This document shows positions 5,877 through 11,527 of a stretch of 11,527 bases of DNA, one piece after another. How positions within the stretch are numbered: the stretch's first letter is position 1; each line of letters begins with the position of its first letter. This DNA is from an uncultured Solirubrobacterales bacterium (GTDB lineage Bacteria; Actinomycetota; Thermoleophilia; Solirubrobacterales; Solirubrobacteraceae), in NCBI GenBank assembly GCA_903959665.1, contig CAJBXY010000039.1, positions 1-11,527 of the forward strand, given 5' to 3'. Below the pieces are notes generated by a model, which was not told the DNA's origin, did not search any database, and was given only the letters and a program-made list of their open reading frames with translations. A program made the position numbers and the translations under genes.

Positions 5877-7321
5877 CCGATCGAGCCTTCCATCTGCAGC
5901 TCGATCAGGCGGTTCATCTCAACCGCGTACTCCATCGGCAGTTCCTTGACGATCGGCTCGATGAAGCCGTTGACGATCAGCTTGCCGGCCTCCTCCTCGG
6001 AGATGCCGTGGCTCATCAGGTAGAAGAGCTGCTCGTCGCCGACCTTCGAGACGGTCGCTTCGTGGCCTACGTCAACGTCGTCCTCGCCGATGCGGATCGT
6101 CGGGTAGGTGTCGGAGCGGCTCTCCTCATCGAGCAGCAGCGCGTCGCAGACAACCTTCGACTTTGAACCACCGGCGCCCTTGGCGACTTCCAAGAGGCCG
6201 CGGTAGCTTGAGCGCCCGCCGTCCTTAGAGATCGACTTGGCGAAGATGTTCGAGGTTGTGTTCGGCGCGACGTGGACGATCTTGCCGCCCGCATCCTGGT
6301 GCTGACCCTTGCCAGCGAACGCGATTGAGAGGATCTCACCGTGAGCCCGCTCGCCCATCAGGTAGACGCTCGGGTACTTCATCGTCAGCTTCGAACCGAG
6401 GTTGCAGTCGACCCACTCAACCGTCGCGTCCTTCTCGGCGACGGCGCGCTTAGTGACCAAGTTGAAGACGTTCTGCGACCAGTTCTGAACCGTCGTGTAA
6501 CGGATTCGGGCGCCTGGCTTGGCGATCAGCTCAACAACAGCCGAATGGAGCGAATCGCTCGAATAGGTCGGAGCGGTGCAGCCTTCGACGTAGTGAACGT
6601 ATGAGCCCTCGTCGGCGATGATGATCGTCCGCTCGAACTGACCCATGTTCTCGGTGTTGATCCGGAAGTAGGCCTGCAGCGGCATCTCTACCTGAACGCC
6701 AGGAGGCACGTAAACGAACGAGCCGCCCGACCAGACTGCGCTGTTGAGCGAAGCGAGCTTGTTGTCGTTGGCGGGAATGATCGTCGCGAAGTACTCGCGC
6801 ACCAGATCCTCGTGGTCGCGCAGCGCGCTGTCCATGTCAAGGAAGATCACGCCCTGGTCCTCAAGATCCTTGTTGACCTGGTGGTAGACGACCTCTGACT
6901 CGTACTGCGCGCCAACGCCGGCGAGGAAGCTGCGCTCGGCCTCAGGAATGCCAAGCCGATCGAAGGTCTTCTTTACGTCGTCGGGGACGTCATCCCATGA
7001 GCGCTCGGGCTTCTCCGAAGCGCGCACGAAGTAATGGATGTTGTCGAAGTCGACTTCGGCAAGCATCGGCGAGCCCCACGTGGGCATCTCGCGGGCGAGG
7101 AAATGATCGAGCGACTTAAGACGGAACTCGCGCATCCACTGCGGCTCGTTCTTGAACTCCGAGATCTTCTCGACCAGTTCGCGCGTCAGCCCCTTCGGAG
7201 CCTTGAAGAGATAGTTCTCAGCGTCGTGGAAGCCGTAGCGCTCGGTGTAGTCGGAGTTGAGGTCCTTGAGGCCCTCTTCTTCGCTCGTCAGCGGGACGCG
7301 GGTCTGGTCTGGAGTAGCCAT
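5873..7321 (-). CDS. sufB: Fe-S cluster assembly scaffold subunit SufB
   Basis: A 482-residue SufB, the main scaffold on which the nascent cluster forms. It carries the hallmarks of the family: ERYGFHDAENYLFKAPKGL near the N-terminus, LNSAVWSGGSFVYVPPGVQVEMPLQAYFRIN (191-222), EGCTAPTYSSDSLHSAVVE (246-264), and the C-terminal GHEATVSKVGDEQLFYLMSHGISEEEA. Cys392 in KVVCDALLLD corresponds to the sulfur-accepting cysteine (Cys405) of E. coli SufB. Cys248 and Cys306 are also present. The ATG at 7321 follows the Rieske stop after only 2 bases. The length is typical (about 465-495). It sits in the middle of the SUF operon, followed by sufD with a 4-base ATGA overlap, so the two scaffold subunits should be made in step. 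Confidence 0.98.
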   Translation of the reverse strand: MATPDQTRVPLTSEEEGLKDLNSDYTERYGFHDAENYLFKAPKGLTRELVEKISEFKNEPQWMREFRLKSLDHFLAREMPTWGSPMLAEVDFDNIHYFVRASEKPERSWDDVPDDVKKTFDRLGIPEAERSFLAGVGAQYESEVVYHQVNKDLEDQGVIFLDMDSALRDHEDLVREYFATIIPANDNKLASLNSAVWSGGSFVYVPPGVQVEMPLQAYFRINTENMGQFERTIIIADEGSYVHYVEGCTAPTYSSDSLHSAVVELIAKPGARIRYTTVQNWSQNVFNLVTKRAVAEKDATVEWVDCNLGSKLTMKYPSVYLMGERAHGEILSIAFAGKGQHQDAGGKIVHVAPNTTSNIFAKSISKDGGRSSYRGLLEVAKGAGGSKSKVVCDALLLDEESRSDTYPTIRIGEDDVDVGHEATVSKVGDEQLFYLMSHGISEEEAGKLIVNGFIEPIVKELPMEYAVEMNRLIELQMEGSIG

Positions 7322-7323
7322 GT

Positions 7324-7641
7324 TCAGTCAACCTCGATCTTGATTAGTCCGTCTTCAATTACTACGGGAAATGTGTCCACAGGGATGTAAGCGGGGAGCG
7401 TCGTTGGGATTCCGCTGCGAAGGTCGAAGATTGCGCCGTGGCGCGGGCATTCGATCGTGCAGCTCTCGGGATCGAGAACACCCTCCGCGAGCGGCGCGCC
7501 GTCGTGCGAGCAACGGTCCTCCATCGCAAGGATCTCGCCGTCGCAATTGAATACGCCGATCTGGTCACCGTCCCACTCAACGATGCGGCAGCTGCCAGCC
7601 TCAAACTCGTCCAGCGGGCAGACCTCAAGTAGCGGGCTCAT
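7324..7641 (-). CDS. Rieske [2Fe-2S] ferredoxin of the SUF operon
   Basis: A 105-residue stand-alone Rieske ferredoxin of the non-haem-iron oxygenase-ferredoxin type. Cluster ligands are clear: Cys44 and His46 in EDRCSHDGAPL, then Cys65 and His68 in IECPRHGAIFD. There is no membrane anchor or export signal, so it is cytosolic. The frame stays open upstream to 7749, but the real start is the ATG at 7641: the extra residues are an Arg-rich readthrough of sufU in another frame, and the ATG overlaps the sufU stop as ATGA. A Rieske gene inside SUF operons is a known actinobacterial feature. It may deliver electrons for cluster assembly or be an early client, but neither is shown here. sufB follows after 2 bases. 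Confidence 0.95.
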   Translation of the reverse strand: MSPLLEVCPLDEFEAGSCRIVEWDGDQIGVFNCDGEILAMEDRCSHDGAPLAEGVLDPESCTIECPRHGAIFDLRSGIPTTLPAYIPVDTFPVVIEDGLIKIEVD

Positions 7642-8069
7642 AGCTGCGCCCCTCCGGCAGGTCGGGCGGCGTCGGCGGTGTCTGGCTCCCAGTCGGCGAG
7701 CGTGCCGATCGCGGCGCTCTTGAGCACCTTCAGCGAAAGCAGCGCGCACTTCATCCGCGTTGCCGAGATGTCGATCCCGAGCAGGTCGAGGATCGCGCTG
7801 CGGTCGAGCCGCGCGAGGTCATCGAGCTTCATCCCTTTGATCTCGTCGGAGATCATCGAGGCTGAGGCCTGGCTTATAGCGCAGCCGTGGCCTTCAAAGC
7901 GGACCTCCTCGACGACGTCGTTGTCGTCAACTTTGAGCATCACGCGCAGCTCGTCGCCGCAGAGCGGGTTGGTGTCGAACGATTCGCGATCAGGGTTCTC
8001 CATCGGCCCAAAGTTGTGCGGGCGCTTGTAGTGCTCGAGAATCTCTTCGCGGTAGAGGGCGTCGTCCAT
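7638..8069 (-). CDS. sufU: SufU, zinc-dependent sulfur acceptor for SufS
   Basis: A 143-residue SufU of the IscU/NifU fold. In Gram-positive SUF systems SufU takes persulfide sulfur from SufS through a zinc site and passes it to the SufBCD scaffold. The metal ligands are all visible: Cys37 and Asp39 in NPLCGDE, Cys63 in GHGCAISQAS, and Cys108 in RMKCALLSL. The segment between the second and third cysteine includes the SufU-specific extension (KGMKLDDLARLDRSAILDLLGIDISATR) that sets it apart from IscU. The N-terminal YREEILEHYKRPHNFG is also characteristic. The ATG at 8069 shares one base with the sufS stop (TGATG), so the two partners are coupled in translation. The C-terminal tail is Ala/Gly-rich and probably disordered. 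Confidence 0.96.
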   Translation of the reverse strand: MDDALYREEILEHYKRPHNFGPMENPDRESFDTNPLCGDELRVMLKVDDNDVVEEVRFEGHGCAISQASASMISDEIKGMKLDDLARLDRSAILDLLGIDISATRMKCALLSLKVLKSAAIGTLADWEPDTADAARPAGGAQL

Positions 8070-9292
8070 CAGCTCTCTCCGAAGATTTCGATTACGTTGC
8101 CGAGGCTGCCGACAAGCGCGTCAACGTCGTCGGTCGAATTGTGGACTGCGAACGAGGCGCGCGTCGTTGCGCCGAGGCCAAGCTTCTTCATCAGCGGCTG
8201 CGTGCAGTGGTGGCCGGCGCGCACACAGACCTGGTCGCGGCCGAGGATCTCAGCGACGTCGTGCGGGTGGGCGCAGTCAAGCGTGAAGCTGACGAGGCCG
8301 CCGCGCTGCTGGGCCAGTGGCGGGCCTTGAACCGTGAGGCCGGGGATCGCCTGGAGCTGACTGAGCGCGTAAGCCGTGATCGCCTCTTCGTGGGCGCGGA
8401 CACGATCGATGCCGAGGCCGGAGATGAAATCAACGGCGGCGCCGAGCGCCACCGTCTCGGCGATCGGCGGCGTGCCGGCCTCAAACTTGAATGGCAGCTC
8501 GTTGAACGTTGTCGCCTCGAAGCTGACGGTTTTGATCATGTCGCCGCCGGTCAGGAACGGCGGCATCGCCTCGAGCAGCTCGCGGCGGCCGTGCAGCAGG
8601 CCGATGCCGGTAGGGCCGTAGGCCTTGTGGCCGGTCCAAACGTAGAAGTCGGCGCCGATCGCATCGACGTTGACGGCCATGTGCGGGACCGCCTGGCTGC
8701 CGTCGATCAGGCTCGCTGCGCCGGCGGCGCGGGCTCGCGCTACGACCTCTTCGACCGGATTGATCGTTCCAAGCACGTTTGAGCAGTGCGTGACGGCGAC
8801 CATCTTGACGCGGCCGTCGGCAAGGAACTCGTCGAGCTGACCGAGGCTGATCATCCCTTCGTCATCAACTTCGAGCCAGCGCAGCTCGGCGCCAACCTCT
8901 TCGCAGAGCTGCTGCCAAGGGACGATGTTGGAGTGGTGCTCGGCCTCGGTCAGGACGATTGCGTCGCCTGCGCCAACGTTCTGCGGCCCCCATGAGTAGC
9001 GCACAAGGTTGATCGCCTCAGTTGCGTTCTTGGTGATGATCGTCTCGGCCGGCTCAGCGCCGACAAAGGCCGCGATCTGCGCGCGCGCAGCACTGAAGCG
9101 GGTGTCGGCGTCGATCGCCAGCGGATAAACGCCGCGGTGGACGTTGGCGTTGTGGTGAGCGAGGAAATCCTCAAGCGCGTCGAGCACGACGCGCGGCTTC
9201 TGCGAGGTCGCGGCGCTGTCGAGATAGACCAGCCCCTCCTGCTCCAGGATTGGAAAATCAAGTGCCAGCGCAGTATGCGAGGCGGTCGTCAT
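8069..9292 (-). CDS. sufS: cysteine desulfurase SufS (class II)
   Basis: A 407-residue pyridoxal-phosphate enzyme that converts L-cysteine to L-alanine and holds the sulfur as a persulfide. The PLP-binding lysine is Lys223 in WTGHKAYGPTG, and the persulfide cysteine is Cys363 in RAGHHCTQPLM. Other class II marks are YLDSAATSQKP (23-33), NANVHRGVYPLA (48-59), EAEHHSNIVPW (116-126) and the Asp-Gly-Ser-Gln motif (197-200) near the cofactor. The length matches the SufS/CsdA group (about 405-415). The ATG at 9292 shares one base with the sufC stop (TAATG). sufU follows immediately with a one-base overlap, fitting the obligate SufS-SufU pair. Confidence 0.98.
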   Translation of the reverse strand: MTTASHTALALDFPILEQEGLVYLDSAATSQKPRVVLDALEDFLAHHNANVHRGVYPLAIDADTRFSAARAQIAAFVGAEPAETIITKNATEAINLVRYSWGPQNVGAGDAIVLTEAEHHSNIVPWQQLCEEVGAELRWLEVDDEGMISLGQLDEFLADGRVKMVAVTHCSNVLGTINPVEEVVARARAAGAASLIDGSQAVPHMAVNVDAIGADFYVWTGHKAYGPTGIGLLHGRRELLEAMPPFLTGGDMIKTVSFEATTFNELPFKFEAGTPPIAETVALGAAVDFISGLGIDRVRAHEEAITAYALSQLQAIPGLTVQGPPLAQQRGGLVSFTLDCAHPHDVAEILGRDQVCVRAGHHCTQPLMKKLGLGATTRASFAVHNSTDDVDALVGSLGNVIEIFGES

Positions 9293-10071
9293 TAGGCCGA
9301 CGCCGGCTCCGCGAGTTCGCTGTCGCCGGTGATCCAGCCGTAGCCTTCGCTCTCAAGCTGGTCAACCAGCTCGGGGCCACCCTCTTTGACGATCTTGCCG
9401 TCGGAGATGATCGATACTCGGCCTGGCTTGACGAGGTGAAGAATTCGCTGGTAGTGGGTGATGATCAACACGCCCATGCCGCTCTGCGCGCTGACCGTGT
9501 TGACGCCCTCGGCAACGATGTTGAGCGCGTCGATGTCGAGCCCTGAATCGGTCTCGTCAAGAATTGCGACGTTCGGCTTCTGCAGCGCCATCTGGAGGAT
9601 CTCAAGCCGCTTCTTCTCGCCGCCGGAGAAACCGTCGTTGAGGTAGCGCTTCGAAAACTCGCGCTTTACCTCTGTCATCTCCATCGCCTCTTCGACGACT
9701 TGGCGGAACTCCTTCAGCGAAATCTCATCCTCACCGCGCGCCTGGCGGTGGGCGTTGATCACCATCCGCAGGTACTTTGTGACGGTAACGCCGGGGATTG
9801 CGACCGGGTACTGAAAGGCCATGAAAAGCCCGAGCCGCGAGCGCTCATCGGGGGAAGCCTCGGTGATGTCTTCGCCGCGGAAGGTGATCTTGCCTTTCGT
9901 CACTTCAAGCGCCGGGTTGCCCATGATCACGTTGGCGAGCGTGCTCTTGCCGGAGCCGTTGGGCCCCATCAGGGCATGGACTTCGCCGGCTTCAACGGTC
10001 AGGTCGACTCCCTTGAGAATCTCCTTCTCGCCGGCGCTTACGTGCAGATTGCTGATCTCTAGTTCGGGCAT
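9292..10071 (-). CDS. sufC: SufC ATPase of the SufBCD scaffold
   Basis: A 259-residue ABC-type ATPase that drives conformational change in the SufBC2D scaffold; it is not a transporter subunit. Motifs are Walker A GPNGSGKST (36-44), Q-loop Gln87 in MAFQYP, signature FSGGEKKR (148-155), Walker B VAILDE (168-173) followed by TDSGLD, and the switch His206 in ITHYQR. The ATDSGLDI-like stretch and the HYQRIL sequence are typical of SufC rather than of transport ATPases. The length is typical (about 250). The ATG at 10071 is preceded by GGAG and lies 31 bases after the stop of the Rrf2 regulator. It is the first structural gene of the operon, ahead of sufS, sufU, the Rieske gene, sufB and sufD. Confidence 0.98.
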   Translation of the reverse strand: MPELEISNLHVSAGEKEILKGVDLTVEAGEVHALMGPNGSGKSTLANVIMGNPALEVTKGKITFRGEDITEASPDERSRLGLFMAFQYPVAIPGVTVTKYLRMVINAHRQARGEDEISLKEFRQVVEEAMEMTEVKREFSKRYLNDGFSGGEKKRLEILQMALQKPNVAILDETDSGLDIDALNIVAEGVNTVSAQSGMGVLIITHYQRILHLVKPGRVSIISDGKIVKEGGPELVDQLESEGYGWITGDSELAEPASA

Positions 10072-10102
10072 GGTCTCCGGTCGTACTTAGTGGTTTGGAC
10101 TC

Positions 10103-10597
10103 TTAAGCGGCGCTGTGCAGCGGCAGAGCGCTACCGAGCGTTTCAGCTGATTGGGCTACGTCCTGCTTGGCCGAAAAGGCCACTAGTTCGGCCAGCGTTG
10201 TGCGCCGCAGAGCCTCTGTGACTCCGCCTTGAACGCGCAGCCAAAGGAACTTCGTCGCGCAGGCTTCGCCGTCGTCAACATGCGAGCAGAGAACGCGGCC
10301 GTCGTCGGTTTCATCGACGAAGCAGGACATCGGCGCTACCGAACCCTCGAGCGCCAGCACAACCTCGTCCATCGTCACGCTCTCGGGGTCGCGCGCAAGG
10401 CGGTAGCCGCCGTGGGCGCCGCGAGTGCTCTCGACGAGATCGGCGCGCTTGAGCAGTGCGACGATCCGCTCCAGATAGGCGAGCGGCAGCCCTTCATTCT
10501 CGGCGATCGCTTTGAGCGAGACCGGCGCGTCATTGGCTTGGCGACCAAGTTCGACCAACAGGCGCACGCCATATTCGGCTTTCGTGGTGAAGATCAT
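10103..10597 (-). CDS. Rrf2-family (IscR-like) Fe-S sensing transcription regulator
   Basis: A 164-residue Rrf2 regulator. The winged helix-turn-helix covers about residues 1-68, with the family's MIFTTKAEYGVRLLVELG start, LAYLERIVALLKRADLV helices and the wing STRGAHGGYRLAR. Three cysteines, Cys92, Cys104 and Cys113, lie in the region where IscR, NsrR and related proteins bind an Fe-S cluster, though the spacing here (11 and 8 residues between cysteines) is wider than in E. coli IscR. It heads the SUF operon, so it most likely represses itself and the suf genes when clusters are plentiful. A 19-bp inverted repeat lies just before its ATG. The start could be read either through AGGA (7 bases before the ATG) or as leaderless. 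The family is certain; the ligand and target are inferred from context. Confidence 0.93.
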   Translation of the reverse strand: MIFTTKAEYGVRLLVELGRQANDAPVSLKAIAENEGLPLAYLERIVALLKRADLVESTRGAHGGYRLARDPESVTMDEVVLALEGSVAPMSCFVDETDDGRVLCSHVDDGEACATKFLWLRVQGGVTEALRRTTLAELVAFSAKQDVAQSAETLGSALPLHSAA

Positions 10598-10603
10598 TGC
10601 TTA

Positions 10604-10609
10604 ATCCTA
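10604..10609 (-). promoter_or_regulatory. candidate -10 box (TAGGAT) of the SUF operon
   Basis: TAGGAT on the minus strand fits TANNNT and lies 6 bases before the ATG at 10597, which would place the transcript start at the start codon. The same bases hold AGGA, which would serve as a Shine-Dalgarno sequence with a 7-base spacing if transcription began further upstream, so the two readings exclude each other. The box is inside the right arm of the inverted repeat. No clear -35 is seen. Confidence 0.4.
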
Positions 10610-10623
10610 CCAATGCGGTAGGA
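10605..10623. promoter_or_regulatory. probable Rrf2 operator, 7-bp inverted repeat
   Basis: TCCTACC-AATGC-GGTAGGA is a perfect 7-bp inverted repeat with a 5-bp centre, 8 bases before the ATG of the Rrf2 gene. Rrf2 proteins bind such short dyads as dimers. Its position over the putative -10 (or over the Shine-Dalgarno sequence) suits repression of the regulator and of the suf genes behind it. The repeat is read directly; the binding is inferred. Confidence 0.68.
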
Positions 10624-10648
10624 GAAACCTTTAGCCTTTCGCGGTCGC

Positions 10649-11275
10649 TCAGGAGGCCGAGCGAACGGCGCTGCCGATCAGCAGCGGTTTGACGATCTTC
10701 GGCGCCTTGGGAAAGCGGCCTACTTCGGCCGTTTCTAGCGTCAGCGGTGAGGATTTAATCGTCGCCAGCGTGTCGCGATTGCAGTTGCAGCCACCCGATG
10801 CTCGGCGCCAGAGCGGCGCCCAGCGGTCCTGCATCTGAGCGTGGTCGTGATCGAGGCTGCGGACGTGCTCGAGGAAGAGATAGTGGCCTCCGGGGCGCAG
10901 AACGCGGGCGATCTCAGCCAGCGCAGCGGGCGGGCTACTGGCCTCGCAGAGCACCAGCGTGCCGGTCACGCAGTCGAAGCTGGCATCCTCGAACGGAAGC
11001 TGCTCAGCGCTGGCAGCCACGACCTCGATCTCAATTGGCGCTTCGCCGCTGCGGGCCTCAAGTTGGCTGCTCATCGCCAAGTTCGGCTCGGTGCAGACCA
11101 AGCGTGTGATCCCCTCGCGCGGGTAGGCAGCGAGGTTGAGGCCTGTTCCTGCGCCAATTTCAAGAACCTCTCCGCTGGCCTGAGCTAGAGCCTCGCGGCG
11201 CTTGGCGGCCAATCCAGCCTGCTGGCTGGCGCCCATAAGGAAGCGGTCATAGATCCGTGCGCCAAAGCGGTTCAC
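10649..11275 (-). CDS. class I SAM-dependent methyltransferase, METTL7-like
   Basis: A 208-residue Rossmann-fold methyltransferase. Motif I is VLEIGAGTGLN (37-47), which binds S-adenosylmethionine; an acidic residue at Glu63 ends the second strand; ASAEQLPFEDASFDCV (88-103) and the ARVLRPGG segment (123-130) complete the Methyltransf_11 pattern. The C-terminal part, with FLEHVRS and then a Cys-rich GGCNCNRDT (161-169), resembles the METTL7 group (thiol or lipid methyltransferases), in which G-C-H-x-x-R-[ED]-T is usual; here Asn-Cys replaces His-Leu. The substrate is unknown. The start is GTG at 11275, just after MNRFGARIYDRFLMG begins to match the family; there is no good Shine-Dalgarno sequence, but a TANNNT box lies 6 bases upstream. 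It is 51 bases upstream of, and on the same strand as, the SUF regulator. It may read through into that operon but need not be related to it. Confidence 0.85.
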   Translation of the reverse strand: MNRFGARIYDRFLMGASQQAGLAAKRREALAQASGEVLEIGAGTGLNLAAYPREGITRLVCTEPNLAMSSQLEARSGEAPIEIEVVAASAEQLPFEDASFDCVTGTLVLCEASSPPAALAEIARVLRPGGHYLFLEHVRSLDHDHAQMQDRWAPLWRRASGGCNCNRDTLATIKSSPLTLETAEVGRFPKAPKIVKPLLIGSAVRSAS

Positions 11276-11288
11276 TAGGCCAGCCTAG
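11275..11288. repeat. palindrome CTAGGC-CA-GCCTAG at the methyltransferase start
   Basis: A perfect 6-bp inverted repeat with a 2-base centre covers the first base of the methyltransferase GTG and its putative -10 box. It lies between two divergent genes and could be an operator, or could arise from the TAGGCT box and its surroundings by chance. No regulator gene is adjacent other than the Rrf2 gene, whose own operator sequence differs. Confidence 0.4.
11282..11287 (-). promoter_or_regulatory. candidate -10 box (TAGGCT), leaderless methyltransferase
   Basis: TAGGCT on the minus strand fits TANNNT and is 6 bases from the GTG at 11275, the same spacing as at the SUF regulator. There is no convincing Shine-Dalgarno sequence and no -35 hexamer. 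Confidence 0.4.
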
Positions 11289-11317
11289 CGGCGAACCGTC
11301 GCGGCGGAGCGGTGCGC

Positions 11318-11323
11318 TATTGT
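11318..11323 (+). promoter_or_regulatory. candidate -10 box (TATTGT), leaderless small membrane protein
   Basis: TATTGT fits TANNNT and is 7 bases before the ATG at 11331, as at arfB and bcp. Only GGCAAG lies between them, a poor Shine-Dalgarno match. No -35 hexamer is evident. Confidence 0.42.
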
Positions 11324-11330
11324 CGGCAAG

Positions 11331-11510
11331 ATGGTGCTCGCAATCAGCAACGCGTTGGCAATCGACATCGGCTTGATTGGCGTCTTCTTCGTCCTTTTCC
11401 CGGCGATCGTGACCGTCCTACTGATGATCGCGGGCGCCGGCGTCTACGTCGAGAAGCAAGAGAACGACGCCTACCTCGAGAAGCACCGCATTCCCGGCAG
11501 CGAGCGTTAA
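11331..11510 (+). CDS. small single-span membrane protein, 59 residues
   Basis: An open frame from ATG at 11331 to TAA at 11508-11510 encodes 59 residues. Residues 1-8 are neutral, about 9-39 form a long hydrophobic stretch (LAIDIGLIGVFFVLFPAIVTVLLMIAGAGV), and residues 41-59 are a charged tail (EKQENDAYLEKHRIPGSER) that is probably cytoplasmic or peripheral. I recognise no family. Support for it being real: codons rich in G or C at third positions like the neighbours, a protein-like hydrophobic/charged division, and a TANNNT box 7 bases before the ATG, the same arrangement as at other genes here. It is divergent from the methyltransferase. Its function is unknown. Confidence 0.7.
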   Translation: MVLAISNALAIDIGLIGVFFVLFPAIVTVLLMIAGAGVYVEKQENDAYLEKHRIPGSER

Positions 11511-11527
11511 ACCGGGCGCTTCTGCGA

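Noticed and set aside
7642..7749. N-terminal extension of the Rieske ferredoxin
   Set aside because: It is an Arg-rich reading of sufU in another frame; the ATG at 7641 gives a normal ferredoxin and the ATGA junction.
8141..8782. Plus-strand 213-residue open frame opposite sufS
   Set aside because: It is a GC-rich antisense shadow of a clear SufS gene; its composition is Arg/Ala/Gly/Val-rich and it shows no motif.

Overview
This is a gene-dense chromosomal window from a high-GC bacterium, most likely an actinobacterium of the Thermoleophilia/Solirubrobacterales kind. That placement is inferred from GC-rich codons, an actinobacterial-style c-di-AMP riboswitch on a wall hydrolase gene, and a SUF operon carrying sufU and a Rieske ferredoxin. 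It is not proven. I see no mobile element, CRISPR array, tRNA or rRNA.

Layout. 64-480 (+) is an ArfB-type ribosome-rescue hydrolase. It converges with 487-1587 (-), a secreted two-PG_binding plus NlpC/P60-like wall hydrolase whose leader (about 1607-1745) is a ydaO/yuaA-type c-di-AMP riboswitch. Next come an M20 metallopeptidase (1796-2941, -), a divergent Bcp-type peroxiredoxin (2954-3415, +), and an unrecognised Ala/Glu- and Lys-rich protein (3429-4232, +).

The centre is one tightly packed minus-strand operon for iron-sulfur cluster assembly. In transcription order it is an Rrf2/IscR-like regulator (10597-10103), sufC, sufS, sufU, a Rieske ferredoxin, sufB, sufD and a DCC-family (DUF393) thiol oxidoreductase (ending 4226). 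From sufC onward the genes overlap by 1-11 bases or are 2 bases apart, which suggests translational coupling. SufS and SufU mobilise sulfur, SufB-SufC-SufD is the ATP-driven scaffold, and the Rrf2 protein has three cysteines suited to sensing a cluster. A 19-bp inverted repeat just upstream of its start is the likely operator. The gene set is usual for Gram-positive SUF, but the two blocks (C-S-U and Rieske-B-D) are swapped relative to the actinobacterial order I know, and the regulator is Rrf2 rather than the ArsR-like SufR.

The right end holds a METTL7-like SAM methyltransferase (10649-11275, -) and a divergent 59-residue single-span membrane protein (11331-11510, +).

The most interesting pattern is that five genes that begin transcription units each have a TANNNT box exactly 6 or 7 bases before the start codon. 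Most also lack a Shine-Dalgarno sequence. This is the geometry of leaderless transcription.
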